From a virus, in the IMG/VR virus record IMGVR_UViG_3300035698_004593, positions 1 through 54,123 of that record: a stretch of 54,123 nucleotides of DNA, one strand, 5' to 3'. The translations under genes and the position numbers were made by a program. Shown here one piece after another: positions 12,515 through 20,271 of this stretch (position 1 is its first letter; every line of letters starts with the position of its first letter). The notes under the pieces were generated by a model. It saw nothing but the letters and a program-made list of their open reading frames with translations. It ran no database searches and was not told the DNA's origin.

Positions 12515-13515
12515 GCGACAAGAAGAATGTTGAAGTGTTGGCCGATGTTGTTGAGGCGCTGTTGCCCCAAACGACACGCTGCGCTCCACAGGACACGTAC
12601 AATGCTGACGTGGCTAAGCGAATAGGTGCGCTAAGCGCAGACCTGCCGTATGCGCAAACGTCACCGAAAGGATCGGGCGGTCAGTATAGACCGTTATCGT
12701 GGGCGAGAGTGTTACCAATTGTGATCTCTGCAATGACAAAACACAACCTCACATATACTACGAGCGTACCTATCAGTACACTAGGGCCGTGGCTTCACGT
12801 CACGGAATACAAACAAAGTCTCGGCATGTTAGCCGAGGTGTGTGTGGCTATCACGTGGACCTGCACAGACCTCGATAATGCGAACATGGTCACTCATTTC
12901 TGGGGCCACGCCACAGGGCGTAGCTTTGAAGCCGTTGGTGCGGCGACAACATACGCGATTAAGTCCGGCGTGAGGCACATGCTGCACATCAATACTGGTG
13001 ACGATCCAGAAGAGACGTTCAACCAACAGCACCAGAAAAAAGAAGAGCCTGAGCCTTTGTCCGAGGAAGACGCGGCGCTAATCGAGGAAAAGAAAAAGAA
13101 CGACGAAGCCTACGCAATGGTGGCTAAGGACAGTGGCGAATTGCGCAAACAAATCCTAAGCCTACAGAAGAAAATGAATGTGTCCAAGGAAGCCATGAAG
13201 TCATGGGCTGGCGCTGTGTATGGGGACAAGACGTTTTTGGAGCTTTCAGAAGCCGAGCTTGTGGACATGCTCAACAAGTTTGCCCCAGAGTTTGCGAGTC
13301 GGCTCGACAACGACGCGCCGTGCTCGAAGACGCAACTGATAACCATACACGACCTTGCCAAGGCTAAACTTGGCACGGACAAAGGGGATGTGTATAAAGG
13401 CTTCCTTTTCGGGGTTGTCGAAAAGGACTCCTGCAAAATACTAACCACCAGCGAAGCGTACAAAGTCATTATGGCGCTTGACAAAATGGAGGATCAGAGC
13501 AATGTCAGACTTTAG
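12511..13515 (+). CDS. erf: Erf-family single-strand annealing protein
   Basis: A 334-aa recombinase of the ERF superfamily, which pairs complementary single strands in phage recombination and genome circularisation. Residues about 40-165 carry the family core: YRPLSWARVLPIV, then the conserved GHATGRSFEAVGAATTYA near residue 140 and the following basic/aromatic stretch. The C-terminal 170 residues are a charged linker and helical domain. It overlaps the SSB gene by 14 bases. Confidence 0.85.
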   Translation: MSDKKNVEVLADVVEALLPQTTRCAPQDTYNADVAKRIGALSADLPYAQTSPKGSGGQYRPLSWARVLPIVISAMTKHNLTYTTSVPISTLGPWLHVTEYKQSLGMLAEVCVAITWTCTDLDNANMVTHFWGHATGRSFEAVGAATTYAIKSGVRHMLHINTGDDPEETFNQQHQKKEEPEPLSEEDAALIEEKKKNDEAYAMVAKDSGELRKQILSLQKKMNVSKEAMKSWAGAVYGDKTFLELSEAELVDMLNKFAPEFASRLDNDAPCSKTQLITIHDLAKAKLGTDKGDVYKGFLFGVVEKDSCKILTTSEAYKVIMALDKMEDQSNVRL

Positions 13516-13939
13516 AATGCCAGACCTGAACAAAGTTTACCTTGCCGGGCGGCTCACCCGCGACCCTGAGTTACGCCACCTTGGCTCAGGAAGCTGCGTT
13601 TGCACAATGAGCCTGGCGGTGAGTCACACGTACAAGGACAAGCCCGGGGAGAAGCGCGAGGATACGCTGTTCGTCAACGTGAACTCATGGAACAAGCAGG
13701 CAGAGTATAGTTCCAAATATCTCAAAAAAGGCTACCCCGTCCTTGTCGAAGGCAGTCTGAAAAGCGATGCGTGGGAGGACAAGAACACTGGTCAGAAGCG
13801 GACTGCGATCAAGGTGCAGGCGCAGCGGGTACAGCAACTCGACTGGAACGATGCGAACGTTCCGGCCACCAACGAGCCGCGACCGGACGGGCACGCGCCC
13901 GAAACCAGCGATGACCAAGAGGACGACATGCCGTTCTAG
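13502..13939 (+). CDS. ssb: Single-stranded DNA-binding protein
   Basis: A 145-aa SSB. An OB-fold of about 110 residues (NKVYLAGRLTRDPELRHLGS, then VNVNSWNKQAE and GYPVLVEGSL) is followed by a short linker and the acidic tip DDMPF, the peptide that recruits replication and repair partners. It works with Erf on ssDNA and with the replisome. Confidence 0.95.
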   Translation: MSDFRMPDLNKVYLAGRLTRDPELRHLGSGSCVCTMSLAVSHTYKDKPGEKREDTLFVNVNSWNKQAEYSSKYLKKGYPVLVEGSLKSDAWEDKNTGQKRTAIKVQAQRVQQLDWNDANVPATNEPRPDGHAPETSDDQEDDMPF

Positions 13940-13949
13940 GAAGGACAAC

Positions 13950-14333
13950 ATGAGTATACCAAGAGAAGAATGGATCGAGTACGGATTGCCTATGCACTTC
14001 ATTTGTGCGCATCGATGCCAATTCCATAGGGGTACGGAGATCGGCGCTGTTGTTGTGTCCACGGTGGGCGGTATGCCACCCGTCCCAGGACTTATTGGGA
14101 AACCCAACAGTGAAGGTTCTGCCGAGATCGGTTGGGACAGATATTACGAGACGATGGTGTTCGTTCGAGAAGGTACACAAGACTGTGGATGCCCTAATCT
14201 TAGCGGACTTGAAATGGACAGCGACGGCTACATGACCCACGAGCAAGCCGACGCTGGGCATACTGCGATGTGCATCAAGTGGGCCGAAGACCAAGACGCG
14301 CTACTTATGGCTGCGCAGGAGGATGATGAATGA
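13950..14333 (+). CDS. Hypothetical protein
   Basis: A 127-aa protein with His and Cys residues near the N terminus (MHFICAHRCQFH) and a CGC further on. No family is recognised. The start at 13950 has AGGAAGGACA upstream. It overlaps the next gene by 4 bases. Confidence 0.55.
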   Translation: MSIPREEWIEYGLPMHFICAHRCQFHRGTEIGAVVVSTVGGMPPVPGLIGKPNSEGSAEIGWDRYYETMVFVREGTQDCGCPNLSGLEMDSDGYMTHEQADAGHTAMCIKWAEDQDALLMAAQEDDE

Positions 14334-14548
14334 TGAACTTAGCACGTAGGTATATGTACGAACGCAAGATCGCGGGTCGTAAAGCGAAGTATTATTTGCA
14401 TCGCGCCGTGGACACGAAGCTGCGTATAGACGGGCCGTGGCAACCCTCCAAACGAGCGGCTATTGTCGGACTGAAAAAGCTGCTGAATGCGAAGGGAGAG
14501 TCCGTAACAGAGGACAAACACGCCGAAACTTCACATTTTGGAGATTGA
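14330..14548 (+). CDS. Small basic hypothetical protein
   Basis: A 72-aa basic protein (RRYMYERKIAGRKAKYY at the N terminus) that might bind nucleic acid. It overlaps the upstream gene by 4 bases, and I recognise no family. Confidence 0.5.
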   Translation: MMNLARRYMYERKIAGRKAKYYLHRAVDTKLRIDGPWQPSKRAAIVGLKKLLNAKGESVTEDKHAETSHFGD

Positions 14549-14553
14549 ACTGC

Positions 14554-14652
14554 ATGTGTTCGCAGCGCCGATGCAGCGCCCGTGTGCCGGAAACATGCAG
14601 AAAACTCGAAGCGCTCAAGCGGAACCTGAGGGAGGTCGGGTACGATGGGTAA
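14554..14652 (+). CDS. Very small Cys-containing ORF
   Basis: A possible 32-aa peptide (MCSQRRCSARVPETCRKL start) filling the gap before the adenine methyltransferase, whose start it overlaps. The ribosome site (GGAG) lies about 10 bases upstream. Little supports it beyond position. Confidence 0.3.
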   Translation: MCSQRRCSARVPETCRKLEALKRNLREVGYDG

Positions 14653-15157
14653 TCAGAACTGGGAGACGCCGCCGGACTTCTACGCGGCGCTAGAAAAGAA
14701 GTTTGGCGCGTTCGATATTGACGTGGCAGCAACACCCCAAAACGCCAAATGTCAGAGCTATATTACTGAACATGGGGATGCTCTGTCTAAGCGCACCGAT
14801 TGGTTTGTCTCAGGGAATAAACACGCCTTCTGTAATCCACCATATGCCCACCTTGCGCCTTGGATATATAAGGCGCGAGGAGAAGTCTACTATGCCAGCA
14901 GTAATCAAGCCAGCGTCATCCTGCTAACCCACAGCACGTTCGGGGTCAAGTGGTTCCCAGAGGCATTGGGGCTTGTGACGCGGATACATCAGTGCATAGG
15001 GGCGCGTGTGCAGTTCGTGGACCCTGACGGCGCACACAAATGCGGTAACAACCGAGACACAATGGTCTGGGAGTTCACTAAGGAGCGCGTGCGCGGTCAG
15101 GTCGTGTGCTGGGACTGGCGCGTGGACGTGCCGGAGCAACTGGAGATAGAGGGATGA
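14645..15157 (+). CDS. Phage DNA N6-adenine methyltransferase (Dam-type)
   Basis: A 170-aa enzyme of the phage N6-adenine methyltransferase family (as in T1 and many siphoviruses). The WETPPDFYAAL opening, the FDIDVAA stretch, and catalytic FCNPPYAHLAPW (NPPY at about residue 66) are diagnostic; the family is about 150-180 aa. It methylates adenine in a short site, probably to evade restriction. ATGA overlap joins it to the next gene. Confidence 0.9.
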   Translation: MGNQNWETPPDFYAALEKKFGAFDIDVAATPQNAKCQSYITEHGDALSKRTDWFVSGNKHAFCNPPYAHLAPWIYKARGEVYYASSNQASVILLTHSTFGVKWFPEALGLVTRIHQCIGARVQFVDPDGAHKCGNNRDTMVWEFTKERVRGQVVCWDWRVDVPEQLEIEG

Positions 15158-15384
15158 TAATAACTTTGCGTGACGCGAGGAAGATACTTGATACCGTGAG
15201 CGCGGACGAACTAGGACCGTCCAGCGTGGGCCGGTGGGAGTTTGAATCATCCTACCCGCCATTTCCCGACCGGCAAAAGGTTGCGATGCCGGACGGACGG
15301 CTGGCAATTATCAGACGTTATACTGTGTCGGGGCTGCATAGATGGCTGGACACCCACTTTTTTCGGATGGAGATAGAGATATGA
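15154..15384 (+). CDS. Hypothetical protein
   Basis: A 76-aa mixed alpha/beta protein of unknown family, coupled by 4-base overlaps to the methyltransferase before it and the nuclease-like gene after it. Confidence 0.5.
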   Translation: MIITLRDARKILDTVSADELGPSSVGRWEFESSYPPFPDRQKVAMPDGRLAIIRRYTVSGLHRWLDTHFFRMEIEI

Positions 15385-16199
15385 TAAGACCAAGAACTGC
15401 GAAGGATATCGTGCAGGCGTTGGCCAAGAGACACGCGGGCGACCTGTTTATCCCGGAATGTCGGGACGGCCCAACTAACACTCGGACGCACCTTCGTATG
15501 GACGCGGTGGCTATACCCAGATCGTGGACAGAATGGCGGGTCATCGGGTACGAGGTCAAGGTATCACGGGCGGACTTCGTGGGTGACACAAAATGGCAAA
15601 GCTATCTGACGCTCTGCAACGAATTCTACTTCGCATGTCCGTGGGGCCTGATTGATCCAGGAGAATTGTCTGCCGGGGTTGGCCTGCTCTACTTGACCAA
15701 AACAGCACATCCGAAGTTGATCCAAAAAAAGGTGGCGGCATACAGAGATGTTAATATCCCACTAGACCTGTTCAAATACATCCTGATTTGCAGGGCGCAG
15801 ATTAGGGGAGAGGGTGACGGAGACAACAAGAACGCCAAAATGGAGCGTACCAAGGAATGCCAGGAGTTTCTTGACCAAAAACGAGAGTACTCTTTGGTCG
15901 GATATCGAATAGAGAAGTATATCAAGTCACAATGTGGCGCGGTGGCAGAAGAAAACAGCCAGTTGAAGGAGTCCATAGAACGGTTCGAGACGCTGGCTCG
16001 TATCCTTAAAAAAGCAGGCATTCAACCGGAAGACTTGCCGTATCATGCGTACAACGTTCGCACGTACATGGCGGAGGTGTGTGGCGCGAAACACGTATCG
16101 CGGCTCATCAACGACATGGAGGATATGATCGCGCAATGGCGCAAGACTGAGCAGAAGATTGGCGACCCTAACTTGGACATAGAGGAGGATCAAGAATGA
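15381..16199 (+). CDS. MmcB-like PD-(D/E)XK nuclease family protein
   Basis: A 272-aa protein. Residues about 20-115 match the MmcB-type nuclease fold: MDAVAIPRSW with the acidic Asp, GYEVKVSRADF with the E-x-K pair, and NEFYFACPWGLIDPGEL. This family acts in DNA repair in alphaproteobacteria, and phage members are common. The C-terminal 150 residues are helical and charged. It lies in the recombination operon, fitting DNA processing. Confidence 0.7.
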   Translation: MIRPRTAKDIVQALAKRHAGDLFIPECRDGPTNTRTHLRMDAVAIPRSWTEWRVIGYEVKVSRADFVGDTKWQSYLTLCNEFYFACPWGLIDPGELSAGVGLLYLTKTAHPKLIQKKVAAYRDVNIPLDLFKYILICRAQIRGEGDGDNKNAKMERTKECQEFLDQKREYSLVGYRIEKYIKSQCGAVAEENSQLKESIERFETLARILKKAGIQPEDLPYHAYNVRTYMAEVCGAKHVSRLINDMEDMIAQWRKTEQKIGDPNLDIEEDQE

Positions 16200-16324
16200 C
16201 CAGAAAACCAAAACCAAGGTACATGGTATACGTCGCAGGCTGCTATCGAGCCGACACAATAACACAAATCGATACGAACATCAGTCAAAAACCAAGGAGA
16301 AAACAGGATGAAGATCGAAGATAA
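16196..16324 (+). pseudogene. Truncated DUF4406-like remnant
   Basis: A 42-aa ORF beginning with RYMVYVAGCYRADTITQIDT, very like the N terminus of DUF4406/nucleoside deoxyribosyltransferase-like proteins (typically YVAGPYRADT-x-x-QI), here with Cys for the usual Pro. The rest of that roughly 100-residue domain is missing and the frame runs into unrelated basic residues. It is therefore likely a decayed gene. It overlaps the nuclease stop (ATGA) and the next start. Confidence 0.5.
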
Positions 16325-16526
16325 AACAGGAGCGAGAACCAAGATTGTGCGCGTATTGAACAATGGGGAAGTGTTCTGCTATGACCGCGTTTTTTACATG
16401 ATGTGTGAGGTTGGCGGTTGGTGGAAAGGGGGCATCAACTTGAGAACTGGTAAGGCGGCGTTCTTCTCAGACGAGGATCGTGTGACACTGGTCGACGCAC
16501 GTGTGATCGTGGAAAACCGCACTTGA
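16308..16526 (+). CDS. Small hypothetical protein
   Basis: A 72-aa protein with a beta-rich pattern (KIVRVLNNGEVFCYDRVFY) of unknown family. Its stop codon lies inside the -35 box of the promoter at 16523. Confidence 0.55.
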   Translation: MKIEDKTGARTKIVRVLNNGEVFCYDRVFYMMCEVGGWWKGGINLRTGKAAFFSDEDRVTLVDARVIVENRT

Positions 16527-16551
16527 CACAGCGGAATAAAAGGTGTATAAT
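16523..16551 (+). promoter_or_regulatory. Perfect consensus sigma-70 promoter (replication operon)
   Basis: TTGACA (16523-16528), exactly 17 bp, TATAAT (16546-16551). The predicted start is near 16558, only about 4 bases before a possible 43-codon leader ORF (16562). Confidence 0.92.
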
Positions 16552-16561
16552 GCGAGACGCA

Positions 16562-16693
16562 ATGAGAAAGCGATACGACATAGAACGCCACCACTTAATC
16601 CCCCTGGTCCTTCGCGCCTTGCGCAGAGGCAGCCTCCGTGTATCGCTGGCTGATTGCAACCAGGGGGATTATTTTGTAAGGGCATTCCAATGA
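16562..16693 (+). CDS. Possible leader peptide before the replication initiator
   Basis: A 43-aa basic ORF (MRKRYDIERHHLIPLVLRAL start) whose ATG is near the predicted transcript 5' end, so its mRNA would be almost leaderless. It overlaps the initiator start by 4 bases (ATGA) and runs through the long inverted repeat at 16597-16670. Translation of this ORF could melt the stem and couple to the initiator. It may also be a chance ORF. Confidence 0.35.
   Translation: MRKRYDIERHHLIPLVLRALRRGSLRVSLADCNQGDYFVRAFQ
16597..16670 (+). ncRNA. Long-stem RNA element in the replication leader
   Basis: A perfect 12-bp stem AATCCCCCTGGT / ACCAGGGGGATT (16597-16608 with 16659-16670) encloses 50 nt with two smaller hairpins (GCGC-CTT-GCGC, and CAGCC paired with GGCTG). 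It is followed by ATTTTG, a weak U-run. It could be an attenuator, a small RNA end, or a site that controls initiator translation. Confidence 0.55.
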
Positions 16694-17517
16694 AATATCT
16701 CGAAATTGTCAACTGGCATAAGTTCCAATCTCACACCGATGGGCGTCCGGTACATTGGGTAAAAGTGCATGTTACCGTCCTTCGTGACTACCATTTTGGT
16801 ATGCTAAGCAGCCGTCAACAGATCGTTTTGGTACTGTTATGGGCTCTGTCCGGGCAGCTTAGAAGCAACATACCGTTCGATTTGCGTTACATTAGGAAAG
16901 AGTTACCGGTCAAAAAAATACAACAGCAAGACATACAAGTCCTTATAGACAAACACTTTTTGAAGATATCCGAAAGCAAAATCCGTAGAAAACCGTGTAA
17001 AGAGCGTGAAAATTCGGAAAAATCCGTGCCCAATCCGTGCGCTAAAGAAGAGAGAGATATAGATATAAAAGAAGAGAAGAAAGAGATAGGCACACCCTTG
17101 GAAGTAAACGTCAACCCTGCACTTGCACTTGCACTTGCACCTGCTATAAATAACAATAAAAAACTTAACAAAAAAGTGTCAATCACAAAACTCAGAGAAG
17201 AGTTTGTAGAAACATTGTGGGAAGCGTGGCCCCAAGCACAGAACAAGAATGGGAAAGATCGGGTGCGGACAAAAATAATGACACTCAAACCGTCTGAAGA
17301 ATTGATGACAGAGATACTTGAGGCGGTTGAACTGTTCAAGAAAAGCAAGCAATGGAATTCAAGCAACGGAGATTTTATCCCAAACCCGTCGAACTGGGTT
17401 CGAGACAAGGGTTGGACAGCCAAGCCAAACGTTTCAAAAGGGACAACCTTTTGCAACGACACACCAGCCCAGGCTATTAAGGGTGTGTTTGTTGAATCAG
17501 CAGGAGAAAATGCATGA
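16690..17517 (+). CDS. Phage replication initiation protein
   Basis: A 275-aa protein of the phage O / DnaD-like replication class. The N-terminal 90 residues contain a winged-helix-like segment; the middle is low-complexity and Lys/Glu-rich with ALALALAPA; the C-terminal 80 residues end in the motif FIPNPSNWVRDKGW, typical of these initiators and DnaD-type loaders (NP-x-x-WL). The start at 16690 matches the end of the leader ORF. It is coupled to the DnaC-like loader (ATGA at 17514), as in lambda O-P or DnaD-DnaC pairs. Confidence 0.75.
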   Translation: MKYLEIVNWHKFQSHTDGRPVHWVKVHVTVLRDYHFGMLSSRQQIVLVLLWALSGQLRSNIPFDLRYIRKELPVKKIQQQDIQVLIDKHFLKISESKIRRKPCKERENSEKSVPNPCAKEERDIDIKEEKKEIGTPLEVNVNPALALALAPAINNNKKLNKKVSITKLREEFVETLWEAWPQAQNKNGKDRVRTKIMTLKPSEELMTEILEAVELFKKSKQWNSSNGDFIPNPSNWVRDKGWTAKPNVSKGTTFCNDTPAQAIKGVFVESAGENA

Positions 17518-18110
17518 GCATAGAAACATGGACGGAAGAACTGATTGAGAAGGGGTTGATACCACGCGCGCTACTCAGATGCTCGTTTACAAACTCATCG
17601 CGCAGCATAGAACAACGTAATATTAGCGCGTGGGAAGAAGCTAAATATTGGACTTCTGGAAAAGCAAATATATGGATTCAGGGAGAAGAAGGTGTTGGCA
17701 AAACATTCTTGGCCAGGTGCATCCTAAATAAATGCCGGAACTCATTAGCTTATGTGGGTGAACTGAACGCCATTGATTGGTATAACCATGTTAAGGAATG
17801 GGGCGGCGGAAAGGCAAACGAAGATGTGAGGAGGTGGGCGCACCCAACCGTTTTGATCGTCGAAGACATTGATAAGGCGGCATGGGACAAAAACACAATA
17901 GCGTGTCTGTGGCGATTGCTTGACAGGCGAAACGACGAGGAACGCAACACGATCATAACGACAAACTTGGACGCAGAAGAGTTTGCGCAGATGATTGATG
18001 CTGCGTCTGGCAATAAAACATATGTGACAACCATGATGGCTCGCCTGAGCTGGCCTGGGAAACCGTGTGCCCAATGGACGCTCGGCGGCAAGTCGCTCAG
18101 GAGAGGATGA
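17514..18110 (+). CDS. DnaC-like helicase loader ATPase
   Basis: A 198-aa AAA+ ATPase. Walker A GEEGVGKT (about 57-64), Walker B VLIVEDID (about 113-120), and a sensor/arginine region (NTIITTNLD, then ARLSWPG) identify the DnaC/IstB loader class. It would place the host DnaB on the phage origin; no phage helicase is present in the window. It lacks the N-terminal helicase-binding extension of full-length DnaC (about 245 aa), as do many phage versions. Confidence 0.8.
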   Translation: MSIETWTEELIEKGLIPRALLRCSFTNSSRSIEQRNISAWEEAKYWTSGKANIWIQGEEGVGKTFLARCILNKCRNSLAYVGELNAIDWYNHVKEWGGGKANEDVRRWAHPTVLIVEDIDKAAWDKNTIACLWRLLDRRNDEERNTIITTNLDAEEFAQMIDAASGNKTYVTTMMARLSWPGKPCAQWTLGGKSLRRG

Positions 18111-18158
18111 CTGCGGGATATTGTGAACTTAAGGAACATAACCAGAAAGGGTAAAGAC

Positions 18159-18740
18159 ATGAATGTATGGCTAGTGAAAGACAGGAGTACCGGGTGCATC
18201 ATGAGCGTATGGCTCGACTTGAACAGAGCCAACGCAGCTCGCGATGCCTATCGCGATGCCTGTGGTGGATGTTGGGTCTTTGGTAAAACTGTCGCGGACG
18301 GCGCGGAGTTTAATGGGCTACAAACCAAACTCAATAAGCTCACGGCGGAACACCAGAAGGAAGTTGAGAAGCTCAAAGCGGACCGTCACGAGTGGATGGA
18401 GAAGGCGAAGAACCAGTTGCAGTTTGCCGTGTGTAACGAGGAGCTTCAAGCCACAATTATCGAGCTCAAACAAGACCGCGACGCGTGGATGGCCAGCTAC
18501 GCTTCGGACGGTGCATCGTGGGTAGACAATGCTCAGAATAGCCAAGCGGAGTACAACAAGCTAAAAGCGGAACACCAGAAGGAAGTTGAGCATCTGAAAA
18601 AGAGGCTAGAGTTCGCGCAGACATATCAAAAGAGCATCGAGCAAGACCGCGATGCGTGGATGGACACGGCCCACCGTGCCAAGGCGTCGTCTGATGCGGC
18701 GATAGGAATGCCGATGACGGAGGAGGAGGACAGCGAATGA
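18159..18740 (+). CDS. Coiled-coil hypothetical protein with internal repeats
   Basis: A 193-aa protein. The N-terminal 50 residues are globular (WLVKDRSTGCIMSVW); the rest is a coiled coil containing repeated AEHQKEVEKLKADRHEWM-like units and QDRDAWM. The start at 18159 has GAAAGGGTAAAGAC upstream; the upstream GTG frame lacks a good site. Function unknown. Confidence 0.6.
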   Translation: MNVWLVKDRSTGCIMSVWLDLNRANAARDAYRDACGGCWVFGKTVADGAEFNGLQTKLNKLTAEHQKEVEKLKADRHEWMEKAKNQLQFAVCNEELQATIIELKQDRDAWMASYASDGASWVDNAQNSQAEYNKLKAEHQKEVEHLKKRLEFAQTYQKSIEQDRDAWMDTAHRAKASSDAAIGMPMTEEEDSE

Positions 18741-18919
18741 GCACGAAGCGGGAGAGGTTTTTCAACTGGCTTGTAAACTATAGCCCAGATAAAGACGACC
18801 TTAGCGAAATGTTCTGGAAGGCGTATTGCAAGGGCGTCCGGGACGAGCGGAAACGGTGCAAGACGTGTTTGTACAAGGCAAAGGTTGAAGAGTGGACGGT
18901 GTTCGGTCACGATGCGTAA
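18737..18919 (+). CDS. Small hypothetical protein
   Basis: A 60-aa charged protein with a CKTC pair near residue 43 and a helical N terminus. It overlaps the genes on both sides by a few bases (ATGA at 18737, next ATG at 18912). Confidence 0.5.
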   Translation: MSTKRERFFNWLVNYSPDKDDLSEMFWKAYCKGVRDERKRCKTCLYKAKVEEWTVFGHDA

Positions 18920-19190
18920 GTACGGGCGGAAAGACAACAACCAGAAAGAGATCGTCCAGGCGTTCGAGACGCTTGGGTTCAAAGTTGTGGATATGTCCTC
19001 GCTGGGCGGTGGCGTGGGGGACATTCTCGTTGGCGTGCGAGGCAAGAATATACAGCTCGAAATAAAGGGGCCTGACGGCAAACAAGAGGACACGCAGGTC
19101 GAGTTTAAGGCAACGTGGACAGGGCAATATGATTTAGTGCGCAGCGTCAAGCAGGCGTTCGAGGCGTGCGGAATCGAAACCAAGAACTGA
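18912..19190 (+). CDS. VRR-NUC-like nuclease, probable Holliday-junction resolvase
   Basis: A 92-aa single-domain PD-(D/E)XK nuclease. The family pattern is clear: KDNNQKEIVQAFETLGFKV, then GGGVGDILVG with the catalytic Asp, and LEIKGPDGKQ with Glu and Lys. Proteins of this small VRR-NUC type in phages usually resolve branched DNA before packaging, complementing Erf and SSB. It overlaps the upstream ORF by 8 bases. Confidence 0.75.
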   Translation: MRKYGRKDNNQKEIVQAFETLGFKVVDMSSLGGGVGDILVGVRGKNIQLEIKGPDGKQEDTQVEFKATWTGQYDLVRSVKQAFEACGIETKN

Positions 19191-19204
19191 GAAGGGAGAA
19201 TGAC

Positions 19205-19861
19205 ATGAACGACTTTAACGTGGGGGTGTTGGTGATAACGTTTGCTGTTGCGGGTGGCTGCATGACTGTTTTGTGGACAAACTGGGGTGTGGGAAGGGGA
19301 ATTGTCATGAACTTGTGGAAGCGATACAAAACTCAATGCTGGGTGATTGTCGTGGCTCTGACGCTAGACGTGCTCATGTTCATGGTTGGCGCGGCGATCG
19401 GAGTAGGTACAAGCGTGGGCGAACCGGATTTGGAGATAGGGGGGCTGTGGGCAACGGTGCCATACGAAGCCCCAAGCGAAGGGCAAGGAGATAGTTTGAC
19501 GGTTGGGGGTGGGGATGTCCTAATCGAGAATGTAGGCGAACTTGAGATAGCAGACCTTGACCTTGATTATGACTTTGGTATCGAGAGCACATGGGAGATC
19601 GAGAGCACATGGGAGTATGTGTTCGCGTACGGCAAGGACAATAAGCAAACAATGACCATGACCGACCTGCTAACCCGGATACAGCGAGTCAACGAGATAT
19701 ACGAGACTTACGACGGATGCCACGCTCTAGGCGATTGGATCGAACCAATGCTAGCCCTGGTCCAAGCGCAGAAGAACGCGCTGAATACCGACACGGGGAT
19801 CATGCTCCAAATGCGGGGGCTGGAGGAAAGAATTCAGAAGTTGGAAGTTAACAAAAACTAA
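19205..19861 (+). CDS. Two-helix membrane protein with acidic external domain
   Basis: A 218-aa protein. Hydrophobic segments at about residues 5-27 and 44-66 (VIVVALTLDVLMFMVGAAIG) suggest two membrane helices; the following 150 residues are acidic with a short in-frame duplication (IESTWE twice) and a C-terminal helix. Unknown family. Membrane proteins among early replication genes may act in superinfection exclusion, but there is no direct evidence. Confidence 0.55.
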   Translation: MNDFNVGVLVITFAVAGGCMTVLWTNWGVGRGIVMNLWKRYKTQCWVIVVALTLDVLMFMVGAAIGVGTSVGEPDLEIGGLWATVPYEAPSEGQGDSLTVGGGDVLIENVGELEIADLDLDYDFGIESTWEIESTWEYVFAYGKDNKQTMTMTDLLTRIQRVNEIYETYDGCHALGDWIEPMLALVQAQKNALNTDTGIMLQMRGLEERIQKLEVNKN

Positions 19862-19874
19862 GAGGAGAAGTACC

Positions 19875-20234
19875 ATGAATAAAGTAATGGATAAAGTAGT
19901 GATCGTTGTAGGAGTAGCCCTTGTGATTCTCGTATTGTCGGCTAGCGTGGCAATATGGGTAGATGTGTCACAGGAGTTGTCCGGCGAGAAGATCGGCATA
20001 CAGATTAACTACGAGGATGTTACCGGGACTGTGACCGAGCCGCGCACTCAAGCACAAATCATATACGAGTCACTAGCCAGCGGAACGCCAATCCACATAT
20101 CAGGCACGGGGCTGGAGATGAGTGCCGTGGTCACGAAGGTGATAGGTTCTTTCTTTTATGTTGACGACGCAAACGGTAAGTATTATGACTTCCAGAGAGA
20201 CGACGACCGATACGTTGTGTCTGAAGAAAAATAG
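19875..20234 (+). CDS. Single-pass membrane protein
   Basis: A 119-aa protein with an N-terminal hydrophobic anchor (about residues 7-29, VVIVVGVALVILVLSASVAIW) and a beta-rich soluble domain of about 85 residues. No family is recognised. It follows the other membrane protein by 13 bases with AGGAGAAG as ribosome site, so the two likely act together. Confidence 0.55.
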   Translation: MNKVMDKVVIVVGVALVILVLSASVAIWVDVSQELSGEKIGIQINYEDVTGTVTEPRTQAQIIYESLASGTPIHISGTGLEMSAVVTKVIGSFFYVDDANGKYYDFQRDDDRYVVSEEK

Positions 20235-20237
20235 CAC

Positions 20238-20266
20238 TTGACGCGGAGCAAGAAAAAGTGTATGAT
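20238..20266 (+). promoter_or_regulatory. Sigma-70 promoter, apparently for a leaderless mRNA
   Basis: TTGACG (20238-20243), 17-bp spacer, TATGAT (20261-20266). The next ATG (20272) is only 6 bases beyond the -10, so the transcript should begin at or next to that start codon. Confidence 0.7.
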
Positions 20267-20271
20267 AACGT

